Positions 54,073 to 62,406 of a DNA stretch of 64,000 nucleotides are shown here, piece by piece. The notes under the pieces were generated by a model, which saw only the letters and a program-made list of their open reading frames with translations, ran no database searches and was not told where the DNA came from. The position numbers and the translations under genes were made by a program. The stretch is taken from the NCBI GenBank assembly GCA_013204985.1, contig JABMLG010000002.1:1-64000 (forward strand). The letters are read 5' to 3'. Each line of letters opens with the position of its first letter. Position 1 is the first letter of the stretch. The DNA is from Microbacteriaceae bacterium VKM Ac-2855 (lineage in GTDB: Bacteria; Actinomycetota; Actinomycetes; Actinomycetales; Microbacteriaceae).

Positions 54073-54648
54073 ATGCCCGATCGTCGCAGTCATTCCTCCC
54101 GTGCCGCGATCCTCGACGCGGCGTTCGCTCTGGTCGGCGAACTCGGCTACGGCCGTCTATCGATCGAGGCGATCGCGGCGCGCGCCGGAGTCGGCAAGCA
54201 GACCATCTACCGGTGGTGGCCGTCGAAGGGGGCGGTGCTGTTCGAGGCCGTCCTTGCAATGACCGAGGGAGTGGACGGTGCAACGGGGTTGCCCGACACG
54301 GGCGATCTGGAGGCGGATCTCACCTCGGTCCTGCGCGCGACCGTCGCGGAATTCGCCGACCCGGGCTTCGATGCTCCGCTGCGTGCCCTCACCGCCGCGA
54401 TCCTCGAGGATGAGCGGCTCGCGGCCGACTATCGCGAGCGCCTCGATGAGCCGACGCGCGAGCTGAAGCGCGAGCGACTGCGGTCGGCTCAGCGCGCCGG
54501 CCAGTTGCCTCAGGGCCTCGATCTCGATGTCGCCGTCGACGCGATCTGGGCGCCTCTCGCCCAGCGCTGGTTGCTGCGTACCGGGCCGCTGACCGAGGCG
54601 TACGCGGATGCGCTCGTCGTCACGGCTCTCCGCGGCCTGCGCGGCTGA
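54073..54648 (+). CDS. TetR-family regulator
   Basis: A 191-aa regulator with the TetR helix-turn-helix SIEAIAARAGVGKQTIYRWWPSKGAVLFEAV (about residues 30-60) and a variable ligand-binding C-terminal domain. It is divergent from the SDR gene and likely regulates it and itself through two operator-like palindromes. The ligand is unknown. Confidence 0.93.
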   Translation: MPDRRSHSSRAAILDAAFALVGELGYGRLSIEAIAARAGVGKQTIYRWWPSKGAVLFEAVLAMTEGVDGATGLPDTGDLEADLTSVLRATVAEFADPGFDAPLRALTAAILEDERLAADYRERLDEPTRELKRERLRSAQRAGQLPQGLDLDVAVDAIWAPLAQRWLLRTGPLTEAYADALVVTALRGLRG

Positions 54649-54783
54649 GCGAAGCCTGTGCGGGATCTCAGTAACCGCTCCGATCAGTGAGCGACCCGAG
54701 CGCGGCTGCGTAGCGTCGAGCGGGCACGAGGGCGTGCAGCACCCGCATCCGATGCTCGATCCGTCTCGACCGGAAGGCCCGTT

Positions 54784-55245
54784 ATGACCGCCACACTCGA
54801 TCGCCCCGACACGTCATCCGCCACGTCGCACCGTGCCGCTCCCGGCCTCGGCAGTTCAGCGGGCCTACTGGTGCTGCGGATCGCCCTCGGCGCCGTGTTC
54901 ATCGCGCACGGCGCGCAGAAGATCTTCGTCGACGGCCTCGCCGCCACCACCGAGGGTTTCGCCGGGATGGGCATCCCCTTCGCGGCGGTGCTGGCGCCCG
55001 TCGCCGCCTTCACGGAGCTCCTCGCGGGCGCGGCGATCATCGTCGGGCTGCTGACGCGCATCGCTGCGGCCGGGCTGGCGGTCACCGCTCTCGTGGCGCT
55101 GTTCGTCGTGCACGCACCGAACGGCTTCTTCGCCGCCGACGGTGGCATCGAGTTCCTGCTGCTGCTCGCGGCCGGAGCGTGCGCCCTCGTCCTCACCGGT
55201 GCGGGTCGGATCTCCGCCGACGCCGCGCTCCGCCGCCGCCGCTGA
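54784..55245 (+). CDS. DoxX-family membrane protein
   Basis: A 153-aa protein of the DoxX family with four predicted membrane segments (about residues 25-45, 65-90, 95-112 and 120-142). Characteristic blocks are LVLRIALGAVFIAHGAQKIF at the first segment and LLTRIAAAGLAVTALVALFVVHAPNGFF. The ATG at 54784 follows GGAAGG. DoxX-like proteins are linked to oxidative stress and quinone metabolism in some actinobacteria. The role here is unknown. Confidence 0.88.
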   Translation: MTATLDRPDTSSATSHRAAPGLGSSAGLLVLRIALGAVFIAHGAQKIFVDGLAATTEGFAGMGIPFAAVLAPVAAFTELLAGAAIIVGLLTRIAAAGLAVTALVALFVVHAPNGFFAADGGIEFLLLLAAGACALVLTGAGRISADAALRRRR

Positions 55246-55279
55246 GCTCGGCCCTCGGCGGCGTCTGCGCTACGGACGC

Positions 55280-56686
55280 CTACTCCGTCGGCGGCGCCTC
55301 GTCCGACACGCCGTAGCCGCGTACCCGACGGTCGATGAAGGTGACCAACCAGAGCAGCACGCCGACCGCGAGGAGCACGAGTGCGATCTCGTACTGTTCG
55401 ACCGCACGGCCGGAGGTCCACGGCAGCACGAGGTGGACGCAGGCGAGCGTGCCGATGATCGGGAGCGCGGTCGGCGTGCGGAAGTGCCGGTGCTCGACCG
55501 GCTGACGTCGCAGCACCAGCACGGCGACGTTGACCACGGCGAACACCGCGAGCAGCAGCAGCGAGGTGGTGCCGCCGAGCAGTACGGCGATCGGATCGGA
55601 GGGGTCGCGCGACACGTAGGCGGTCAGCGCGAGAGCGATCACCGTGGTGAACAGGATCGCCGCCCACGGCGTGCGGCGACCGCGCAGGACATTGCCCAGG
55701 AACAGGGGCAGCACGCCCTGGTTGCTCATCCCGTAGAGAAGACGGCTCGCCATCATCATGTTGATCAGCGCACTGTTCGCGACGGCGAACAGCGAGATGA
55801 AAGGCAGCAGGGTGGAGATCGGGAAGTCCGGCGCGGCGGTCTCGACGACGGTCACCAGCGGAGTGTCGTTGCCGGCCAGTTCGCCGACGGGGACCACGGC
55901 GACCGCGAGGGTGGAGACGAGGATGTAGACGACGGCGGTGATGCCCAGGCCGCTCAGCATCACCTTGGGAAAGATCCGGCTCGGATCCTTCGTCTCCTCG
56001 GCCATGTTCACCGAGTCCTCGAAGCCGACCATCGCGAAGAACGCCAGCGAGGTGGCCGTGCTGATCGCGAGAAGCAGGCTCTTGTCCTCCGGGGTCTCGA
56101 AGGCGACGACGCGTGAGAAATCGGCCTGCCCGCCGAAGACGGCGAAGAAGCTGACGAAGATCACCAGCAAAAGCCCCGACAGCTCGATCAGCGTGAGGAC
56201 CACGTTGAGGCCGACGCTCTCGGCGACGCCCCGCAGGTTGATCAGGGCGATGCACGCCATGAAGATCAACGCGATGGTCAGCCGAGTGCCCGAACCGTCG
56301 CCGAGGCCGAAGCCGATCGCGAAGTTGCTGGCGAAGGCGCCCGAGGCGGCGGATGCGGAGGTGATGCCCGAGGCCATCACCGTGAAGCAGACCAAGAAGG
56401 TGACGAAGTGGATGCCGAACGCCTTGTGCGCGTACAGCGCGGCGCCGGCGGCCTGCGGGTACTTCGTCACGAGTTCGAGATAGGAGCAGGCGGTGATGGT
56501 CGCGACGACGAAGGCGATCAGGAACGGCAACCACGCCGCCCCGCCCACCTCGGCCGCGACCTGCCCGGTCAGCGCGTAGATGCCCGTCCCGAGGATGTCG
56601 CCCACCACGAACAGCAGCAGCAGTTTCGGGCCGAGCACCCGCTTCAGCTCGGGCTTGTCGTTCGTCTTCTCGTCGATCGCAGTCAT
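55280..56686 (-). CDS. APC-family amino acid permease
   Basis: A 468-aa amino acid/polyamine/organocation transporter with about twelve membrane segments. It begins KRVLGPKLLLLFVVGDILGTGIYALTGQVAAEVGG, the family's first unwound helix with GxG. AFFAMVGFEDSVNMAEETKDPSRIFPK is the helix-6 signature. The ATG at 56686 is the accepted start since upstream sequence falls in the palindrome. The substrate is unknown. Confidence 0.9.
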   Translation of the reverse strand: MTAIDEKTNDKPELKRVLGPKLLLLFVVGDILGTGIYALTGQVAAEVGGAAWLPFLIAFVVATITACSYLELVTKYPQAAGAALYAHKAFGIHFVTFLVCFTVMASGITSASAASGAFASNFAIGFGLGDGSGTRLTIALIFMACIALINLRGVAESVGLNVVLTLIELSGLLLVIFVSFFAVFGGQADFSRVVAFETPEDKSLLLAISTATSLAFFAMVGFEDSVNMAEETKDPSRIFPKVMLSGLGITAVVYILVSTLAVAVVPVGELAGNDTPLVTVVETAAPDFPISTLLPFISLFAVANSALINMMMASRLLYGMSNQGVLPLFLGNVLRGRRTPWAAILFTTVIALALTAYVSRDPSDPIAVLLGGTTSLLLLAVFAVVNVAVLVLRRQPVEHRHFRTPTALPIIGTLACVHLVLPWTSGRAVEQYEIALVLLAVGVLLWLVTFIDRRVRGYGVSDEAPPTE

Positions 56687-56814
56687 GGCTCTCGCCCCCG
56701 GTTCGTCGTCGGATGCTGCGAGCCTATTCAGCAACACGACGTGAGGAAACGGCCTTGCGCATCCGGTGTTCCTGGGCGCTGCCGTACGGCGCCGTGCAAC
56801 TGAGCGGTCGCACT

Positions 56815-56876
56815 GCGCTGTCGTTTTCGCCGCGCGCTGCCGCAATGCCACCCGCGCGCGGCCAAAACGACAGCGC
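56815..56876. repeat. 62-bp palindromic repeat, family A, copy 3
   Basis: It shares the outer arms of the copies at 7675 and 39329 and the same 62-bp length. Two short partial repeats of CGACAGCGC follow directly (56877-56900). It lies upstream of the phosphopantetheinyl-transferase-like gene. Confidence 0.9.
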
Positions 56877-56979
56877 GGCGCGACAGCGCGGCACGACAGC
56901 GCGGGAGATGGGTCGGGAAGGGGCGGGCGTTCACCGCCCGGCCACCGTGGCGTCGCGTGCGCGGCGTAGCGTGCCGCCC

Positions 56980-57588
56980 ATGACCGGACTCCCGACCCTG
57001 GCCACCGGCGACGTCCAGCTCCGCTGGGCCCGCCCCGAGGTGCTCGACTCCGCTCGGCACCGGATGCTCCGTCTGCTCACCCTCGCCGAGCGCCTCCGCT
57101 ATGAGGCGACCCCGCGCCGCGAGGTGCGCGTCTCGTTCCTGCTCGGCCGCGTCCTGGTGCGCGAGCTGGCCGCCGAAACGCTCGGTGCGGATCCGCTCGA
57201 CATCGAGGTGGAGGCGCGCTGCGCCGACTGCGGCGGGCCGCACGGCAAGCCCGTGCTGCTCGGTCGGGCCGCACATCTGCGCGTGAGCATCGCCCACTGC
57301 GACGGCGCCGTCGTGGCGGCGCTCGCCGTGGGCCGCGACATCGGTATCGATGTCGAGCGGATGCGCGTGCTGCGCGAGCGGGTCGCTGCGGACCCGACCC
57401 TCGACCCGATTCGCGGCACTCGCGTCAACGCCGTGCGCAAGGCCCACGGCGGTCGCCCCTCCGCCGAGGCGGTGCGCTTCCGCGCCGACAGCCCAGAGGC
57501 GTGGATCGACGGCTCGGACACCTACTACGGCCTCACGGAGCCGGCCGTGCACCAGGCGCTGCTGGTCAGCGTCGCGCTCGCACGCTGA
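56980..57588 (+). CDS. Phosphopantetheinyl-transferase-like protein with degenerate motif
   Basis: A 202-aa protein resembling 4'-phosphopantetheinyl transferases of the Sfp type. The first motif shows as GRDIGIDVERMRV (about residue 118) with Asp and Glu that bind Mg-CoA, preceded by the HGKPVLL and LRVSIAHCDGAVVAAL segments. The second motif, normally WxxKEAxxK, is replaced by NAVRKAHGGRPSAEAV, and the Trp and the catalytic Glu are not evident. It may be inactive or have changed function. ATG 56980 stands after a palindromic repeat. No carrier-protein gene lies nearby. Confidence 0.75.
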   Translation: MTGLPTLATGDVQLRWARPEVLDSARHRMLRLLTLAERLRYEATPRREVRVSFLLGRVLVRELAAETLGADPLDIEVEARCADCGGPHGKPVLLGRAAHLRVSIAHCDGAVVAALAVGRDIGIDVERMRVLRERVAADPTLDPIRGTRVNAVRKAHGGRPSAEAVRFRADSPEAWIDGSDTYYGLTEPAVHQALLVSVALAR

Positions 57589-57606
57589 GCCGCGGTGGCG
57601 CCGGCA

Positions 57607-57696
57607 TTCAGCGCCAGGCGACTCAGCGCCAGGCGACTCAGCGCCAGGCGACTCAGTGCCAGGCGACTCAGTGCCAGGCGACTCAGCGCCAGGTGT
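57607..57696. repeat. Six-copy 15-bp tandem repeat over a stop codon
   Basis: Six copies of CTCAGCGCCAGGCGA (two with T for C at one site, and the first and last with end changes) lie head to tail. Read on the minus strand, each unit carries TGG CGC TGA, the last two codons and stop of the LON-domain gene. Because the unit is 15 bp, all the copied stops are in frame. Confidence 0.92.
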
Positions 57697-58288
57697 ACGA
57701 CGCGATCGCCTCGTCGGCCCGATCGTGCACCGCGGTCAACAGCGCCGAGAGCGTCGGGGCGCGGAGGAACGCCTGCTGGTCGATCTCACCGGCCGGCACG
57801 ATGCCGGCGAGCTGCCAGCAGGCCGCGACCGGATCGGTGGCGAGTTCGACCGTCGCGGCGAAGGCCTGCTCCTCGAACTCGCTGGCCACGGCGAGGGCGC
57901 GGCGAACGGCAGCCTCCGCCTCGATCCGCTCCTCGGAGAGGGAGTCGCTCCATTCGAGCGGATCCCGCATCCGCAGCGTGGCGCGCGGATAGGGATCGTC
58001 GGGCAGCCACTCCACGACGTCGAAGCGCGCACCGCCGACCGCGATGAGTTCGACGGAGTCGTCGCCGGCCGCCACCTCTGTGATCTCGGCGATGGTGCCC
58101 ACGTCGAAACGGCGCTCGCCGCCGCCGACTTCTTGACCTCGCTCGATCAGCACCACGCCGAAGTCGGTCTTCTCGGCCTGGATCATCTCGGCGAGCATCG
58201 TGAGGTAGCGCGGCTCGAAGAGCCTGAGCGCGAGCGGCATGTGCGGCAGCAACACGGAGCCGAGCGGGAAGATCGGAAGATCGGTCAC
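57683..58288 (-). CDS. LON-substrate-binding-domain protein
   Basis: A 201-aa protein consisting of the N-terminal domain of Lon proteases alone. It starts LPIFPLGSVLLPHMPLALRLFEPRYLTML and contains FGVVLIERGQEVGGG and the DVGTIAEI beta segment. A helical part of about 60 residues follows. Such stand-alone PUA-like proteins occur in many bacteria, with unknown function. GTG 58288 is the start. Its stop lies in a tandem repeat. Confidence 0.9.
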   Translation of the reverse strand: MTDLPIFPLGSVLLPHMPLALRLFEPRYLTMLAEMIQAEKTDFGVVLIERGQEVGGGERRFDVGTIAEITEVAAGDDSVELIAVGGARFDVVEWLPDDPYPRATLRMRDPLEWSDSLSEERIEAEAAVRRALAVASEFEEQAFAATVELATDPVAACWQLAGIVPAGEIDQQAFLRAPTLSALLTAVHDRADEAIASYTWR

Positions 58289-58451
58289 TCGATGAGAGTC
58301 GCACGCGAACGCGCCGAGCGTTACCGCTTGACGCCGGATCAACGCGCCCCCTCGCCTTACCACCCCTGAGTCTCGTAGAGTCTGGCTCACTGCTTCCTCC
58401 CAGAGCAGCGCCTCACCCCATTCTGCGTCGACCCCCTCAGATCGGATCGCC

Positions 58452-60200
58452 ATGCGCCCTCGCCGTCTCCTCGCTGCTTTCACCCCGGTGATCGCCGCGG
58501 CCGCCGTGCTGACGCTCGGCGTCGGTTCCGCCTCCGCTGCCGCGCCCCTCGATGGGGCACCGACCTCCGGCGACTCGCTGCTGCCGAACGCGGGCAACGG
58601 CGGCTACGACGTGCTGCACTACGACATCGACCTCGCGTACGCCGAGGACGGCTCCGTCCTGGCGAACACCGTCGTCGATGCGACGGCGATCGATCCGCTC
58701 GCCTCGTTCTCCCTCGATTTCGAGGGCCTCACCGTCGACGCGGTGACCGTCGACGGAACGCCCGCCGCGTTCACCCGCGAGGACGACGATGCGGATGCGG
58801 GGCTGCACAAGCTCGTCGTGACGCCGACCGCGGCCGTGCAGGGCGATTTCGAGGTGGACGTGACCTATCACGGCACCCCGGTCGTGCACACGGATGTGGA
58901 CGGCTCGGATGAGGGCTGGGTGCCCAATTCCGACGGCATCGGCATCACCGCCCTGGGCGAACCGCTCGGCGCGCAGACCTGGTACCCGAACAACAACACT
59001 CCCAGCGACAAGGCGACCTTCGAGGTCTCCGTCACGGCCGACTCGGAGCTCGCCGTCGCTGGTAACGGCGTACTCAGCGCGAAGACGCCCGTGGGCGAGG
59101 CGACCACGTGGACCTGGACGCAGACGAAGCCGATGGCGACGTACCTCTCGATGGTCTCGATCGGCGACTACGACGTCTACGAGTCCTCGACCACGCTGAG
59201 CGACGGATCCGTGCTGCCGATCTGGAGCTTCATCTCACCCGAACTCGGCGCGCTGCAGGAGTACCAGGACCTGGTGCCCGAGGTGATCGCCTGGGGCGAG
59301 CAGCAGTTCGGCGCGTATCCCGGCACCAGCGCGGGCATCGTGGTCAAGGACACGGGCGTCGGCTACGCCCTCGAGACCCAGGACCGGCCGTACTTCGAGA
59401 GCTGGATCGACGAGGCGACCGTGGTGCACGAGTTCGTGCACCAGTGGTTCGGCGACTCGGTCAGCCCCGGCGACTGGAACGACATCTGGCTGAACGAGGG
59501 CCCGGCGGAATTCTTCACGCAGCGGTGGCTGAGCGAGAACCGCGGTGACCAGACCATGAACGACTTCTACCTCGCGGCGTACGACGAGAACGACACCGAC
59601 TCCGACCTCTGGTCGCCGGCGACCGCCGATCTGCAGGATCCGATCAACCTCTTCGGCGGCCCGGTCTACCTCCGCGGCGGCATGGCGCTGGAGGCGCTGC
59701 GCGTGGCGATCGGTGAAGACGCCTACAACACGACGATGTCGCGCTGGGTGACGGACAACGCCGGCAGCTCGCCGCGCACCTCCGACTTCATCGCGCTCGC
59801 GGAGGAGGTCTCGGGCAGCGACCTCACGGCGTTCTTCGACGACTGGATCTACGACGCGGACAAGCCGGCGTGGCCCGCGGCCTGGGTGCCGCCGACATCG
59901 ACGCCGACCCCGACGCCCACTCCGACCGTGACGCCCACGGCCACGCCGACGCCGACCCCGACCGCGACGCCCACTCCGACCGCCACGCCAACGCCGACGC
60001 CCGCCCCGACCGCGACGGCCACGACCGTGCCGACCACTCCGACCACGTCCACGCCGGCCCCCATCGCCACGCTCCCGGCCGCGCCGTCGGCCGCCGGGCT
60101 CGCCCACACCGGCTTCGATCTGACGCCGCTGTGGCTGGCCCTGGGCGCCCTCGCGCTCGGTCTGCTCGCGCTGATGGTGCGCCGACTGCGGATGCGCTGA
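58452..60200 (+). CDS. Sortase-anchored M1-family metallopeptidase
   Basis: A 582-aa secreted aminopeptidase-like protein. The signal peptide ends near residue 30 (GSASAAA). A beta domain precedes the M1 catalytic domain, with zinc motif HEFVH at 326-330 and the third ligand Glu 349 in NEGPAEFF (HEXXH-X18-E). A Thr/Pro stalk spans about residues 480-535. LAHTG (550-554), a hydrophobic segment and RRLRMR form a class E sorting signal. It is probably anchored on the wall by a class E sortase outside this window. The M1 exopeptidase GAMEN motif is not obvious, so specificity is uncertain. Confidence 0.9.
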   Translation: MRPRRLLAAFTPVIAAAAVLTLGVGSASAAAPLDGAPTSGDSLLPNAGNGGYDVLHYDIDLAYAEDGSVLANTVVDATAIDPLASFSLDFEGLTVDAVTVDGTPAAFTREDDDADAGLHKLVVTPTAAVQGDFEVDVTYHGTPVVHTDVDGSDEGWVPNSDGIGITALGEPLGAQTWYPNNNTPSDKATFEVSVTADSELAVAGNGVLSAKTPVGEATTWTWTQTKPMATYLSMVSIGDYDVYESSTTLSDGSVLPIWSFISPELGALQEYQDLVPEVIAWGEQQFGAYPGTSAGIVVKDTGVGYALETQDRPYFESWIDEATVVHEFVHQWFGDSVSPGDWNDIWLNEGPAEFFTQRWLSENRGDQTMNDFYLAAYDENDTDSDLWSPATADLQDPINLFGGPVYLRGGMALEALRVAIGEDAYNTTMSRWVTDNAGSSPRTSDFIALAEEVSGSDLTAFFDDWIYDADKPAWPAAWVPPTSTPTPTPTPTVTPTATPTPTPTATPTPTATPTPTPAPTATATTVPTTPTTSTPAPIATLPAAPSAAGLAHTGFDLTPLWLALGALALGLLALMVRRLRMR

Positions 60201-60229
60201 CGCCGACGCGATTCGGCTACGGTGGCGGT

Positions 60230-60700
60230 GTGCCCCAGATCCGCCCTGCCACTCCCGACGACGCCGCCGAGATCCTGCGTCTGATCGTCGAACTCGCCGT
60301 CTACGAGAAGGAGCCGGATGCCGTGGCGACCACGGAATCCGATCTTCGGGCGGCGCTGTTCGCCGAGCATCCGGCGGTCTTCGCGCTCGTGATCGACGGC
60401 GACGAGCCCGGCACCCTTGCGGCGATCGCGATCTGGTTCCTCACCTTCTCGACCTGGGAAGGCGTGCACGGCATCCATCTCGAAGACCTGTACGTGAGCC
60501 CCGATCTTCGCGGGCGGGGCTACGGCAAGGCGCTGCTGTTGCGGCTCGCGGCGATCTGCGTGGAGCGCGGCTACGCCCGGCTCGAGTGGGCGGTGCTCGA
60601 CTGGAACGAGCCGGCGATCGGCTTCTACCGTGCGCTCGGCGCGGAGCCGATGGACGACTGGACCACCTTCCGCCTCTCGGGCTCGGCGTTGCGCGCATGA
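60230..60700 (+). CDS. GNAT-family N-acetyltransferase
   Basis: A 156-aa acetyltransferase of the diamine/spermidine-acetyltransferase-like group. It has RPATPDDAAEILRLIVELAVYEKEPD at the start. The acetyl-CoA loop is LYVSPDLRGRGYGKALLLRLA (about residues 85-105), followed by WAVLDWNEPAIGFYRALGAEPMDDW. The GTG at 60230 is in frame and lies 30 bp after the peptidase stop. Its stop overlaps the next gene (ATGA). Polyamine-like substrates are suggested by family resemblance only. Confidence 0.9.
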   Translation: MPQIRPATPDDAAEILRLIVELAVYEKEPDAVATTESDLRAALFAEHPAVFALVIDGDEPGTLAAIAIWFLTFSTWEGVHGIHLEDLYVSPDLRGRGYGKALLLRLAAICVERGYARLEWAVLDWNEPAIGFYRALGAEPMDDWTTFRLSGSALRA

Positions 60701-61107
60701 GCCTGCTCAGCGCGGAGGGCTTGGCGTTCGTCGCCGAGCGTCACCTCGCCGTTCTCTCGACCTTCGGGCCCGACGGCTCGATCCACGCCGTTCCGGTGGG
60801 GTTCACGTTCGACCCCGAGGACGACACCCTGCGGATCATCACCGGCGGGCCGACCCGTAAGGCGTGGAACGTGCGCCGCGCGGGTTCCGCATCCGTCTGC
60901 CAGGTCGACGGTGCCCGTTGGCTCACGCTCGACGGTCCGACCGTCGTCGACGACGACCCGGACGCGGTGGCCGATGCGGTACGCCGCTACGCCGAGCGGT
61001 ACCGGCAGCCCCGGCCGAACCCGGAGCGGGTCGTGCTGCGGATGCACGTGCGCCGGGTTCTCGCCTCCACAGGGATCCGCAACCCGCAGCAGCCCGCAGC
61101 GTTGTAG
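60697..61107 (+). CDS. PPOX-class F420-dependent-oxidoreductase-like protein
   Basis: A 136-aa protein of the split-barrel flavin-binding family. It has the start FVAERHLAVLSTFGPDGSIHAVPVGF, RIITGGPTRKAWNVRRAG and the VDGARWLTLDGPTVV block of PPOX-class proteins. Actinobacterial members often bind F420, but the cofactor is not proven. The ATG at 60697 overlaps the GNAT stop, so the two genes are coupled. Confidence 0.85.
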   Translation: MSLLSAEGLAFVAERHLAVLSTFGPDGSIHAVPVGFTFDPEDDTLRIITGGPTRKAWNVRRAGSASVCQVDGARWLTLDGPTVVDDDPDAVADAVRRYAERYRQPRPNPERVVLRMHVRRVLASTGIRNPQQPAAL

Positions 61108-61170
61108 TCTCGGGCTCCGGACCGCGTCGGTCCGGACCGCGAGCCTGCCGGAGACCACGAGGGAGTGCAG

Positions 61171-61725
61171 TTGAGGATCGTCATGATGGGCCCGCCCGGT
61201 GTGGGCAAAGGGACGCAGGCCGCACGGCTCGCCGATCATCTCGGCATCCCGGCGATCTCGACGGGGGAGCTGTTCCGCGAACACGTGCGCACCGAGACGG
61301 CGCTGGGCATCGAGTTGCGCGATCTGATCTCCTCCGGCCACTACGTTCCCGATGAGACCACGAATGCGGTGGTCTTCGAGCGGCTGGGGCTGCCGGATGC
61401 GGCTGCGGGCTTCATCCTGGACGGTTACCCGCGCACGCGGGCGCAGGTCGTCGAACTCGATCGGATGCTCGGCGACACCGGTGTCGAGCGCGCCGTCCTG
61501 CTGACCGCGGACCTCGAGGCGATCGTCGCCCGGCTGGAGGCTCGAGCCGCCGAGCAGGGGCGCGCCGACGACACTCCCGAGGTGATCCGGCATCGCATCA
61601 GCGTGTACGAACGCGAGACGGCCACGCTCGTCGAGGTGTACGCGGAGCGCGGTTGTCTTGTGCGCGTCGAGGGTGACGGCTCGCCCGAGGCGGTGGCCGA
61701 GCGCGTGCGGCGCGCGCTCGGCTGA
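61171..61725 (+). CDS. Adenylate-kinase-like nucleoside monophosphate kinase
   Basis: A 184-aa nucleotide kinase. It has a P-loop, GPPGVGKGTQAARLADHLGIPAISTGE, and the NMP-binding part with VPDETTNAVVFERL. The lid-side motif FILDGYPRTRAQV is present, but the long LID insert of typical Adk is reduced to a short loop (ARAAEQGRADDTPEV). It is therefore the short-type form, and probably a second adenylate kinase beside a ribosomal-operon copy elsewhere. TTG 61171 is chosen since AGGGAG precedes it at five bases. Confidence 0.85.
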   Translation: MRIVMMGPPGVGKGTQAARLADHLGIPAISTGELFREHVRTETALGIELRDLISSGHYVPDETTNAVVFERLGLPDAAAGFILDGYPRTRAQVVELDRMLGDTGVERAVLLTADLEAIVARLEARAAEQGRADDTPEVIRHRISVYERETATLVEVYAERGCLVRVEGDGSPEAVAERVRRALG

Positions 61726-61745
61726 GCGGGCGATACCGTGGAGCA

Positions 61746-62396
61746 ATGCGTCTCATCCTCATCCGACACGGCCAGACTCCCTCGAACGTCGCCGGGCTGC
61801 TCGACACCCGCATCCCCGGACCGGGCCTGACCGAGCTCGGCCTGGAGCAGGCCGCCGCTCTGCCGGCCGCGCTGGCGGGTGAGCGGATCGACGCGATCTA
61901 CGTCTCGAACATGGTGCGTACGCGACTGACCGCGGCGCCGCTGCTGGCGGATCGGGCCGTCGTGCCGATCGAGCGCGCCGGCGTGCGTGAGATCACCTCG
62001 GGCGACCTCGAGATGAAGAGCGACGAGGACTCGGTGCGCACCTACATGTCCGCCGTGTTCCGCTGGGCGGAGGGGGAGCTCGAGCTGCGCGTGCCGGGCG
62101 GCGAGAGCGGAGCCGAGTTCTTCGAGCGCTACGACGCCGTGGTGGCCGAGGCGGAGGCCTCGGGCTACGCGACGGCGGTGATCGTGAGTCACGGCGCCGC
62201 GATCCGCTGCTGGACCGGGCTGCGCGGAGCCAATCTCGACTCCGCCTTCGTCGCCGAGCACGCCATCGACAACACCGGTGTCGTGGTGCTCGAAGGCAGC
62301 GGCACGGAGTGGACGGTGCTGACCTGGGCCGGCGAGCCGGTCGGCGGTCTCGGCGCGACGTCGCCGTCCGGTCCGGCCGGCGACGTCACCGCCTAG
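61746..62396 (+). CDS. Histidine phosphatase family protein
   Basis: A 216-aa phosphoglycerate-mutase-like phosphatase. The catalytic motif LIRHGQTPSN is at residues 5-14, and the second His lies in VIVSHGAAIRCW. The conserved Arg in VSNMVRTRLTA and an acidic catalytic Glu (GESGAEFFERY) are also visible. It follows the kinase gene by 20 bp on the same strand. The substrate is unknown. Confidence 0.92.
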   Translation: MRLILIRHGQTPSNVAGLLDTRIPGPGLTELGLEQAAALPAALAGERIDAIYVSNMVRTRLTAAPLLADRAVVPIERAGVREITSGDLEMKSDEDSVRTYMSAVFRWAEGELELRVPGGESGAEFFERYDAVVAEAEASGYATAVIVSHGAAIRCWTGLRGANLDSAFVAEHAIDNTGVVVLEGSGTEWTVLTWAGEPVGGLGATSPSGPAGDVTA

Positions 62397-62406
62397 CGCG
62401 GCGCGG

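Noticed and set aside
57607-57696. Repeat array considered as a CRISPR
   Set aside because: Units are 15 bp, directly adjacent with no spacers, and overlap a gene end. No cas genes are near.
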